64,000 nucleotides of DNA. It comes from Bacillota bacterium (lineage in GTDB: Bacteria > Bacillota > Clostridia > Lachnospirales > Lachnospiraceae). The position numbers and the translations under genes are program-made. A model generated the notes under the pieces. The model made no database searches and was not told where the DNA came from. It saw only the letters and a program-made list of their open reading frames with translations. Below, one piece after another: positions 27,949 through 35,304 of this stretch. The DNA is taken from assembly GCA_023393095.1 (NCBI GenBank), contig JAEWMT010000101.1, positions 18,973 through 82,972 on the forward strand, in the 5' to 3' direction. Each line of letters starts with the position of its first letter. The first letter of the stretch is position 1.

Positions 27949-28791
27949 TTATTTTCTACTCAGTGGCTTAAAAAATAGTGTAGTAAAGAAAATGACAGAA
28001 GAGATGATAACGATAGTCGGACCTACTGCCGTGCCCGCATAATATGAAAATATTAATCCCATAATTCCGGAAAACATTGATATCATTATTGAAAACAAAT
28101 GATACTCTCTTACATTTGCCGACATATTTCTGCTTGCAGCTGCCGGTAATATTAATAAAGCATTGATAATCAGAATCCCCACCCATTTCACTGAGGACAT
28201 GACAATAATTGCAATAAGCACGCTGAAGATATCTTCCATCGCCTTGATATTAATTTTTTTACTTCTTGCAAGTGACTCATTCACACTGATGGCAAGAAGT
28301 TTGTTAAAGCCTAAGAACCAGAACAGAATGGTTATTACAAATATGATTAATAACATGCTGATTTCGGATACTTCAATACTTAAGATATCTCCTACCAATA
28401 GAGCCGAATATTTTGAAAAGCTGCCGCTTCTTGATAGTATGACTAAACCGATTGCCATACTTAATGAAGCGAATACTGAAATCACCGTATCCGTAGATAC
28501 CGTTTTTCTACGATTGATTCGATTCAAAAAGAGGGCGAAACATATGGCAAATATCAACATGGAAATATTGATATTGACAATGCCAAGTAATGTCCCGAAA
28601 GCGACTCCGGTTAATGCCGAATGTCCTAAGGCATCTGAAAAAAATGCCATACGATTATTCACTATCATAGTTCCCAGTATTCCAAACAACGGAGTAATGA
28701 TTAATACAGCAACCAGAGCGTTTTTCATAAAATCAAATTTCACCCAGGAAAAAGGCAGTACTGTTTCTATGATCTTATATAATACATCCAT
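27949..28791 (-). CDS. znuB: Zinc/manganese-type ABC transporter permease
   Basis: The ABC-3 family membrane subunit of a divalent-metal importer. Motifs include NNRMAFFSDALGHSALTGVA near the N-terminus and NALLILPAAASRNMS near the C-terminus, with about eight hydrophobic helices in 280 residues. I start at 28791 (MDVLYK) because GGAGG lies seven bases upstream. It is the third gene of znuA-znuC-znuB; the 184-base gap to znuC is filled by an inserted family A hairpin. Metal specificity (Zn or Mn) is not certain from sequence; Zn is favoured by the operator dyad and binding-protein type. Confidence 0.9.
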   Translation of the reverse strand: MDVLYKIIETVLPFSWVKFDFMKNALVAVLIITPLFGILGTMIVNNRMAFFSDALGHSALTGVAFGTLLGIVNINISMLIFAICFALFLNRINRRKTVSTDTVISVFASLSMAIGLVILSRSGSFSKYSALLVGDILSIEVSEISMLLIIFVITILFWFLGFNKLLAISVNESLARSKKINIKAMEDIFSVLIAIIVMSSVKWVGILIINALLILPAAASRNMSANVREYHLFSIMISMFSGIMGLIFSYYAGTAVGPTIVIISSVIFFTTLFFKPLSRK

Positions 28792-28825
28792 CGTTATCCT
28801 CCATCCTCTCAATCAAATATCTTAT

Positions 28826-28978
28826 TAGGTAATTGCGAAACTATATAGTTTTTGTAATTGTATACACAGCAGATACATATTTCTCCGCTCCAACGCTTCC
28901 TTCGGGCTTAACTTCCGCTCCGAAATAGTATTTGCTGTGTATACAATATCTGTAATTTATGAGTTTCGCAATTACCTA
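28826..28978. mobile_element. MITE-like palindromic element, family A, inserted between znuC and znuB
   Basis: A 153-bp palindrome beginning TAGGTAATTGCGAAAC and ending with its complement GTTTCGCAATTACCTA. Its arms contain GTATACACAGCA, a CCGCTCCAACGC / AACTTCCGCTCC segment and a short loop near CTTCCTTCGG. Flanking 11-base direct repeats AAATATCTTAT (left) and AAATACCTTAT (right) differ at one position. A near-identical copy is at 55727-55878 and diverged copies are at 43425 and 21757. The element's terminal TAG is the present znuC stop codon. Confidence 0.9.
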
Positions 28979-29743
28979 AAATACCTTATGGAATTCTTCA
29001 CTATTCAAAACCTCGGATGGAGTTCCTTCTTTCACAATAACTTGATCTAATAGAACAACATGATCCGCATATTTTCTTACAAATTCAAAATCATGGGATA
29101 CAATAATCATCGCCAGATCATAATGACTCTTGAGCTTTGCAATATTTTCATAAAATAGCTGCAGTCCTTTATGATCAATACCTGAAACAGGCTCATCCAA
29201 TAACAGTAAATTCGGAATGGGAGTTATAGCAATTGATAAGAGAACCCGTTGAAGCTCCCCACCGGACAAGTCGCAGACCCGTTTGTCAATTAGCTCCTGA
29301 GCTTCAAAAATAGACAACTGTTCTTTCACTTTCTTGTAAACCTTGGTATTCTTACTTAAGAATACAGGCCAATTACTGATATATCCTGAAAATAAATCAT
29401 ATACACTGATCGGTGAATTCTTATCCACATTAAAATGCTGGGGCACATATCCGAGCCTCAGTCTTTGTAACGAATTGCTCTTTAAATCTATGAATTCAAT
29501 ATTTCCTTCATGCTTACACTCACCAAGGATTGCTTTGATCAGTGTTGATTTACCTGCACCGTTCCTTCCGATTAGTACGGTAATTTTACCACAATGGATA
29601 TGCAGATTAATATGATCAATTATGGTTTGGTTCCCATCTTTGACACTAATCCCTTTTATTTGAATACAGTGGAGACCGCAGGCTGCTTCATTACGCTTTG
29701 CTGATACAATTCTTTTATGAGATAAACTTGTCCCTATTTTCAT
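28976..29743 (-). CDS. znuC: Zinc/manganese-type ABC transporter ATPase
   Basis: The 255-residue ATPase subunit. Walker A GRNGAGKST, Q-loop YVPQHFNV, signature LSGGELQRV and Walker B NLLLLDEPVSG are all present. A 25-residue basic extension precedes the ABC domain. I start at 29743 (MKIGTS) because GGGAG lies six bases upstream; the frame is open to 29779. The stop TAG lies in the end of the inserted family A element; reconstructing the empty site gives one extra Asp codon and TGA, so the insertion changed the C-terminus by a single residue. Confidence 0.93.
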   Translation of the reverse strand: MKIGTSLSHKRIVSAKRNEAACGLHCIQIKGISVKDGNQTIIDHINLHIHCGKITVLIGRNGAGKSTLIKAILGECKHEGNIEFIDLKSNSLQRLRLGYVPQHFNVDKNSPISVYDLFSGYISNWPVFLSKNTKVYKKVKEQLSIFEAQELIDKRVCDLSGGELQRVLLSIAITPIPNLLLLDEPVSGIDHKGLQLFYENIAKLKSHYDLAMIIVSHDFEFVRKYADHVVLLDQVIVKEGTPSEVLNSEEFHKVF

Positions 29744-29803
29744 AATTATCTCCCATCTGCCATCGAATTTGGATATCACAACAACCTTTCCATATATATA
29801 ACT

Positions 29804-30916
29804 CTAATTCGTAGCTTTCTTCAATATATTCAAATTACGCTGCATTGCTTTAAAATAGGAATCTTTCGATCCGTCCCCTGTTACAATTGAGTCAATTACG
29901 TATACATTGGCATTGGTTTCCTCTGCAATCTGTCTTGGTATTGCATCACTATATTGCTCCTCTGTAAAAAGATATCTGATGTTCTTCTCCTTAACTCCCT
30001 TAACGATATCCGCAATGTTTCCTGCACTCAGTGATGTATCCGGTTCTATCTCCACTGAGAATGCAATCTTCATTCCAACCCTTTCAGCAAGATAAGCAAA
30101 GGCTTCATGGAAGATAACTGCCTCATTGCTTTTTACAACTACACCATTGGGATTATTATCAATACTACCTTGCTGACTGTCGTTGGGAAGTATTAAATTG
30201 CCAGATATACTCTTCCTAATGTCTTCAACGCTGGTATTGATATTTTGTACTCCCCCCATATACTTCTTGGCGTTCTCACTTATTTTCTTAGCAACGGAAT
30301 CTGCTTCCTTTTTCGTAAATACCTTCGATGATTTGATGTAATTAATTATTCCATCTCGGACATTCTCTATCTGCTTCTCATATAGCGATGGATCTAACCA
30401 AACATGAGAGTTGTAGCTTATATTCTCTACGCTTGATATCGCTTCGGCTCCATTTTCTAATACTTTGGCTCCGCCCACTGAATCTTCAATTTCATCCTCT
30501 GATGCTTTGGGTCCTTCTTCCCCATCTTCGAGCATTGTAATGCCCTTACTTGCATCAACAATCGTAAGATCTGGGTAATTTGCAGTGATATCCTCTAGAA
30601 AACCTTCCATACCTCCACCGTTAATTACCAAAACATCAGCTGTAGCTATTGTCTTCATATCCTCTGCCGTCAGCTGATAATCATGAAGACATCCGGTATT
30701 ACGATTAATTAAGCTAGTAATTTCAATATTATCTGTCTGATCAGCCAGATTAAGACCTATCAGATAGACTGGATAAATTGTTGTAACGATATTTATTTTA
30801 TCACTACTCTTCATCGCTTCAAGGTCGGATTTGGAATATGCCAGTTTTGTAAAAATCGCGCCCATTGCAGCAATTATAACCATTGTCATAAGCAAATATA
30901 TTAGTTTACTTTTCAT
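29804..30916 (-). CDS. znuA: Zinc/manganese-type ABC transporter substrate-binding protein
   Basis: A cluster A-1 metal-binding protein of 370 residues. It has an N-terminal hydrophobic anchor or signal (about 5-25) without a clear lipobox Cys. The binding-site ligands expected are in GCLHDYQLTAED, NSHVWLDPS and EAVIFHEAFAYLAERVGM. Between the first two is an acidic, low-complexity insertion (about 135-165) where ZnuA proteins carry a metal-binding loop, although here it is Glu-rich and not His-rich. The start is at 30916, with AGAGGA seven bases upstream. First gene of znuA-znuC-znuB. Confidence 0.9.
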   Translation of the reverse strand: MKSKLIYLLMTMVIIAAMGAIFTKLAYSKSDLEAMKSSDKINIVTTIYPVYLIGLNLADQTDNIEITSLINRNTGCLHDYQLTAEDMKTIATADVLVINGGGMEGFLEDITANYPDLTIVDASKGITMLEDGEEGPKASEDEIEDSVGGAKVLENGAEAISSVENISYNSHVWLDPSLYEKQIENVRDGIINYIKSSKVFTKKEADSVAKKISENAKKYMGGVQNINTSVEDIRKSISGNLILPNDSQQGSIDNNPNGVVVKSNEAVIFHEAFAYLAERVGMKIAFSVEIEPDTSLSAGNIADIVKGVKEKNIRYLFTEEQYSDAIPRQIAEETNANVYVIDSIVTGDGSKDSYFKAMQRNLNILKKATN

Positions 30917-30929
30917 GTGTTTCCTCTCT

Positions 30930-30950
30930 AATTGCAAATCATTTGCATTT
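30930..30950. promoter_or_regulatory. Fur/Zur-type operator dyad of the znu operon
   Basis: TGCAAAT-C-ATTTGCA (30933-30947) is a perfect 7-1-7 dyad, extended to 21 bases with one mismatch. It lies directly downstream of the -10 of the znuA promoter, where a repressor would block initiation. Its 7-1-7 geometry is that of Fur-family sites and differs in sequence from the Fur-like box at feoA in this window, so Zur is the likely regulator. Confidence 0.65.
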
Positions 30951-30954
30951 ACCC

Positions 30955-30983
30955 ATTATATTATAATTATTACCAACTGTCAA
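30955..30983 (-). promoter_or_regulatory. SigA-type promoter of the znu operon
   Basis: Consensus TTGACA (30978-30983) and TATAAT (30955-30960) on the minus strand with 17-base spacing, 39 bases before the znuA start. Confidence 0.85.
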
Positions 30984-31267
30984 CTTGTTTAGACTATTTG
31001 AAGCAGATGTAAAGTGGTTGTGAGTAGTAATAATCAAATAGAAGCACCCACTAATAACTTATATTCTTGCCTTGTAAAATTAAAAGTTTTATGCTATTAT
31101 TTCACTTGATTAAAAGTTAGCTTCCAATTTCAGGTGTTTACTCCCCATATCAAGGGTGTAAATTATGATATCAAGATTTTTCACAAAGTGAATTGAAGAA
31201 AGCAATTCACAACAAATAACATGCTGACGCCCAAATTCGCGGTGCATCAGCAGAATGGAGACCAACT
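30984..31267 (+). other. Leader region of the ECF S-component gene
   Basis: About 280 bases with no gene. A hairpin GCTGACGCC...GGTGCATCAGC (31223-31251) lies immediately before the ribosome binding site. No known riboswitch consensus was recognised, so the substrate of the downstream transporter cannot be read from its leader. Confidence 0.35.
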
Positions 31268-31780
31268 ATGAATAATAACAAAATAATTAAATTAGTAACC
31301 GCCGGACTGTTCGCTGCAATTACCTGCGTAGTTACAATGTTTCTTCCAATTAAAATACCAGTAGCAAACGGCGGTTATATTCATCCCGGTGATGCATTCG
31401 TATTACTATCCGGAATTATATTAGGACCGCTTTATGGTGGAATTGCAGCAGGAATCGGCTCCATGTTATCTGACCTTTTTCTCGGTTATGTAATCTATGC
31501 GCCCGCCACTCTGGTTATTAAAGCACTAGCTGCCATCGCTGCTGCTTATGCTTATCGTCACATTAAAAAAGGCTCCGTTATCATTTCTGGTATTTTTGTC
31601 GGTATTGTTGTAACCGTATGCTATTATATATATGAATGTTTCCTTTTAGGAAATCTTATATCTCCACTGATTAACGCCTCATTTAATCTTATACAGAATA
31701 TTATGGGAATTGTATTAGGTGCAATTATTCTTCCTTTACTTATGAAAGTACCTCAGATAAAGGGTATGATTGAGGAATAA
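31268..31780 (+). CDS. ECF transporter S component (substrate-specific membrane subunit)
   Basis: A 170-residue membrane protein with about six helices and the ECF S-component pattern: an Ala/Gly-rich first helix, then GGYIHPGDAFVLLSGIILG, GGIAAGIGSMLSDLFLGY and APATLVIKALAA. S components bind a vitamin or metabolite and share an energising module encoded elsewhere; none is in this window. The substrate is not identified. A moderate TGGAGA precedes the ATG. It is separated from pflB by the ZTP riboswitch promoter. Confidence 0.85.
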   Translation: MNNNKIIKLVTAGLFAAITCVVTMFLPIKIPVANGGYIHPGDAFVLLSGIILGPLYGGIAAGIGSMLSDLFLGYVIYAPATLVIKALAAIAAAYAYRHIKKGSVIISGIFVGIVVTVCYYIYECFLLGNLISPLINASFNLIQNIMGIVLGAIILPLLMKVPQIKGMIEE

Positions 31781-31891
31781 GATTGATAAGAAATTGAATC
31801 GTAGTTTACTGATTTTTTAAACATACTCAAACTATAAATAAAAGTAATAGATATTATTAGTTTAATTAAAGTTAATTCAATCGATCTACTG

Positions 31892-31920
31892 TTGACTTAT
31901 TACGACAAAGCTCCTATAAT
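31892..31920 (+). promoter_or_regulatory. SigA-type promoter of the ZTP riboswitch-pflB transcript
   Basis: TTGACT (31892) and TATAAT (31915) with 17-base spacing, about 8 bases before the riboswitch P1 helix. Confidence 0.8.
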
Positions 31921-31925
31921 TTAGT

Positions 31926-32025
31926 TATATCGGAACTGGCGGATATGTGGGTTACCACGAGGGACCGATAGCAGTGCTTCCTACTATCGTGAAGCCGGAT
32001 TAGAATGTCGACCGCCTGGGCAAGA
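31926..32025 (+). ncRNA. ZTP (pfl) riboswitch
   Basis: The first domain has TATCGG pairing with CCGATA around AACTGGCGGA, GTGGGTTACCAC and GAGGGA. After a linker with its own stem (GCAGTGCTTC...), the second domain has the invariant CCGCCTGGGCA that forms the pseudoknot and part of the binding site. This is the pfl motif, first noted upstream of pfl genes and shown to bind ZMP/ZTP. Ligand binding should prevent terminator formation and raise pflB expression when 10-formyl-tetrahydrofolate is short. Confidence 0.93.
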
Positions 32026-32044
32026 ACAGCTCAGGCGGTTTTTT
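32012..32044 (+). terminator. ZTP riboswitch expression-platform terminator
   Basis: CCGCCTG(GGC) pairs with (GCT)CAGGCGG, followed by TTTTTT. The 5' strand of the stem overlaps the conserved CCGCCTGGGCA of the aptamer, so ligand binding and termination are mutually exclusive. Confidence 0.9.
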
Positions 32045-32177
32045 GATGCCTTTATTTAAAAGCATGGAAGATTTGCCACCAGCAACATGTATCCCTAGTA
32101 CATGTAAGCGTTACTGTTCTTTATTTTCATCAGTTGTAGATGTGTGTTATCGCTTAAGCAGCAGAAATGGAGGAAAT

Positions 32178-34403
32178 ATGAATGCATGGTATGATTTTAA
32201 CCCGGGCAAATGGCAGGCAGAAATTGATGTCAGAGATTTTATCTTAAATAATTACACCCCCTATGAGGGTGATGAAAGCTTTCTTGAACCGGCAACCAGC
32301 CGTACTCTGACTCTGAATGAGAAGTATAAGGAGCTTTCTCTGATTGAACACGAGAAAGGAGTTCTATCCATTAATACAGATAAGGTTAGCTCCCTTTTAA
32401 CCTATGAGCCCGCTTACCTTGATAAGGAGAATGAAATCATATTTGGATTTCAAACAGATGCTCCCTTAAAAAGAGGTGTGAATCCTTTTGGCGGAATCAG
32501 AATGGCACGGCAGGCATGTGAAGCATATGGCTATACACTATCCGAGGAGGTAGAAGAACATTTTAGGTATCGTACCACTCATAATGATGGTGTGTTCCGT
32601 GTCTATTCGCCAGAAATGAGAAAAGCACGTAAAAGTGGTGTGATCACCGGTCTACCCGATGCTTACGGCAGAGGCCGCATCATTGGTGATTACCGAAGAG
32701 TCCCTCTGTATGGTATTGACTATCTAATCAAACAAAAGGAAAATGATAAATTAAACTTAAGCTATGCTTTCATGGATGAGGAGAATATAAGAACCCTAGA
32801 GGAGTTATATCGACAGATTGACTTCTTAAAGCAGTTAAAGGAAATGGCTCTTAGTTATGGTTTTGATATCTCAAGGCCAGCCACTAATGCAAGAGAAGCA
32901 GTACAATGGCTCTATTTTGCCTATCTTGGAGCTATCAAAGAACAGAATGGAGCCGCAATGTCCTTAGGACGAACCTCCACCTTCTTAGATATTTATTTTG
33001 AACGCGATCTTAGAAAAGGTTTAATTACTGAAATTGAAGCTCAGGAAATTATCGATCAGTTTGTACTTAAGCTACGTATGGCTAGGCAATTACGTACACC
33101 GGAATATAATGAACTATATGCCGGAGATCCTACCTGGGTAACAGAATCCATCGCAGGTATAACCGAGGATGGACGAAGTATGGTAACTAAGAATAGCTAT
33201 CGTTTTCTTCATACCCTAACGAATCTTACACCAGCCCCAGAACCTAATCTTACGGTGTTATGGTCTAACAAGCTTCCAAAGACATTCAAAAATTACTGCG
33301 CTAAGATGTCCATAGAAACCGATTCCATTCAATATGAAAATGATGACCTAATGCGAACAGATTATGGCGATGACTATGGAATTGCCTGCTGCGTATCAGC
33401 CATGCGGATAGGAAAGCAGATGCAATTCTTCGGTGCCCGCTGTAATCTTGCAAAGGTTCTCTTAATGAGCCTTAATGGTGGTAAGGATGAAAAAAGCGGC
33501 GAACAGATTGGTCCGCAGACGATAAGCTTTGAAGATGATAAAGTACTTGAGTACGACAAAGTTATGGAGCATTTCCTTCCGATGATGGATTGGTTATGCG
33601 AGCTTTATGTCAATACGATGAATGTAATCCATTACATGCATGATAAATACGCTTATGAGAAGCTACAGATGGCTCTTCATGATACTAAGGTTGAACGGCT
33701 TATGGGCTTTGGAATTGCCGGTTTATCCGTCGTAGCAGATTCCTTAAGTGCAATCAAATATGCGAAAGTAACTCCAATTAAGGATTCTCGTGGTATCATC
33801 TCGGATTTTAAGATTGAAGGGGAATACCCTGCCTTTGGTAATGACGATGACCGAGTCGATCAAATCGCAAAAATGTTGACTGATGAATTCATCACACGTC
33901 TTAGAAAGCATCCAGCCTATCGTAATGCCAAACACACATTATCCATTCTAACCATAACAAGTAACGTTGTATACGGAACGAAAACCGGCTCAACACCAGA
34001 TGGGCGAAAAGGCGGTTCACCCTTTGCACCGGGCGCCAACCCTATGCATGGAAGGGATGTCAAAGGAGCACTTGCTTCTCTCATTTCTGTATCCAAATTA
34101 AATTATGATAACTGCAAAGATGGCATTTCCTATACATTTACTATCACACCGGATACTCTGGGCAAAAGCCAGCCAGAACAGATCAATAATCTTACTGCTT
34201 TAATTGATGGATACTTTACGAAAATGGGGCATCATATTAATGTCAATGTACTGAATCGTGAGCTGCTTCTTGATGCCAAGGCTCATCCTGAGAAGTATCC
34301 AAATCTAACAATAAGGGTATCAGGCTATGCAGTACGATTTAATTCCTTAAGTTCTAAGCAACAGGACGAAGTTATCGCTAGAACGTTTCATTCTAAACTA
34401 TAA
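32178..34403 (+). CDS. pflB: Formate C-acetyltransferase (pyruvate formate-lyase)
   Basis: Glycyl-radical enzyme converting pyruvate and CoA to acetyl-CoA and formate, central to anaerobic fermentation and a source of formate for one-carbon metabolism. The active-site cysteines are Cys404-Cys405 in GIACCVSAM; the radical Gly716 is in RVSGYAVRF near the C-terminus. The 741-residue length is typical. The ATG at 32178 is preceded by GGAGG five bases away; the open frame back to 32043 overlaps the riboswitch terminator and is not coding. No pflA activase gene follows, so activation must come from elsewhere in the genome. Expression is controlled by the ZTP riboswitch. Confidence 0.97.
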   Translation: MNAWYDFNPGKWQAEIDVRDFILNNYTPYEGDESFLEPATSRTLTLNEKYKELSLIEHEKGVLSINTDKVSSLLTYEPAYLDKENEIIFGFQTDAPLKRGVNPFGGIRMARQACEAYGYTLSEEVEEHFRYRTTHNDGVFRVYSPEMRKARKSGVITGLPDAYGRGRIIGDYRRVPLYGIDYLIKQKENDKLNLSYAFMDEENIRTLEELYRQIDFLKQLKEMALSYGFDISRPATNAREAVQWLYFAYLGAIKEQNGAAMSLGRTSTFLDIYFERDLRKGLITEIEAQEIIDQFVLKLRMARQLRTPEYNELYAGDPTWVTESIAGITEDGRSMVTKNSYRFLHTLTNLTPAPEPNLTVLWSNKLPKTFKNYCAKMSIETDSIQYENDDLMRTDYGDDYGIACCVSAMRIGKQMQFFGARCNLAKVLLMSLNGGKDEKSGEQIGPQTISFEDDKVLEYDKVMEHFLPMMDWLCELYVNTMNVIHYMHDKYAYEKLQMALHDTKVERLMGFGIAGLSVVADSLSAIKYAKVTPIKDSRGIISDFKIEGEYPAFGNDDDRVDQIAKMLTDEFITRLRKHPAYRNAKHTLSILTITSNVVYGTKTGSTPDGRKGGSPFAPGANPMHGRDVKGALASLISVSKLNYDNCKDGISYTFTITPDTLGKSQPEQINNLTALIDGYFTKMGHHINVNVLNRELLLDAKAHPEKYPNLTIRVSGYAVRFNSLSSKQQDEVIARTFHSKL

Positions 34404-34498
34404 TTTATACTTAGTATGGCTAATTAAACGTAAGTGTATAATTATCGAGTATGTTGCACTAAAAAACTAGAGTGAAAAGCTGTGGTGTAATAAAATAT

Positions 34499-34549
34499 CA
34501 GTCCATCAATTAGAGTAATTGTCTCTAGTTATTGGACTGTTTGTTTTTT
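34499..34549 (+). terminator. Terminator after pflB
   Basis: CAGTCCA and TGGACTG close a longer, imperfect stem (AATTAGAG / CTCTAGTT) and are followed by TTTGTTTTTT, about 95 bases after the pflB stop. Confidence 0.7.
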
Positions 34550-34966
34550 ACAGAACTCTTGCACTTTCTGTTACCATGGTTAATCCAAACATGGCATATA
34601 AAGAACCTAACATAATTCAATGCATGTATGGTATTGCGGATAATAGCTTCATTAACACCGTTTCTGATTTCCATAGTGATGGAGTTCTGGTGGAGTATTA
34701 CGGCTCTGGAGGAAGTACCTGTTTGGGAAATCTCTATAGATTCATTAGGAAAAGTAAGTGGACAATTGCCCAAGATAGATCAATCTTTTTTACTTATTTT
34801 ATATCAGGAATATCACATACCATTCCTCTCAAACGTCTCAGCCAGTAATAGTAGGTATGGATATGTTAACTTTGTTATAATCACAGTATTGTTGGATGGT
34901 CATACCGCTACTTTGACAGTCTAAGATAAACTGTCTCCATTCGTCAGCTTTCTCAGAATATATCAT
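34540..34966 (-). pseudogene. IS66-type orfA (TnpA accessory protein) remnant
   Basis: On the minus strand, ATG at 34966 (with GGAGGTG upstream) begins MIYSEKADEWRQFILDC and continues with a helix-turn-helix-like SGMTIQQYCDYNKVNIS. A one-base frameshift then moves the frame to TYYYWLRRLRG, the YWxRRL signature of IS66 orfA proteins. After further stops a third fragment reads AVILHQNSITMEIRNGVNEA (near 34600-34680), which matches the C-terminal strand pattern of the family. No tnpB or tnpC follows. The gene is therefore a decayed fragment; the family call rests on pattern memory. Confidence 0.6.
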
Positions 34967-35177
34967 AATAAAAACACCTCCAGATATAAATTCTCGCTAA
35001 AGTTAATGACTCTATACTTTAACTGTGTATAGAGCCGTTCTCTCATGAAAACTCATATCTGCAAATATACCAAGTAATTTTGCGCTTACAAGGTAATTAA
35101 GAGAAATGCATTCGGATTAGAAACTTTAAGAACTTCAGAAATAGAATCCCATCCTTATTATATATACAAATCTATAA
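34967..35177. other. Intergenic, nothing certain
   Basis: Two hundred bases upstream of the IS66-type remnant. ACTCTATACTTTAACTG / GTGTATAGAGC forms a small hairpin near 35010-35034. Recognisable IS ends were not found. Confidence 0.3.
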
Positions 35178-35216
35178 AAAGATTGCTGTCCGATTAGCGG
35201 ACAGCAATCTTTATTT
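35178..35216 (-). terminator. Terminator after the Ig-like surface protein
   Basis: AAAGATTGCTGTCCG and its complement CGGACAGCAATCTTT form a perfect stem around a short loop, with flanking A- and T-runs. It is about 90 bases after the stop, and one of the strongest terminators in the window. Confidence 0.9.
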
Positions 35217-35304
35217 TATTAATAATACATTATTTACTTGATACTAATTTTAACTTTACGTTGCACATAATTTCTTAGTGCTACAAAGCCTTAATACCAA
35301 TTTA

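Noticed and set aside
28163..28828. 221-codon open frame antisense to znuB
   Set aside because: Entirely opposite a clearly real ABC-3 permease gene; product shows no family features.
32043..32177. Longer N-terminus for PflB
   Set aside because: The extension would be encoded by the riboswitch terminator T-run and leader; GGAGG and family length support the start at 32178.
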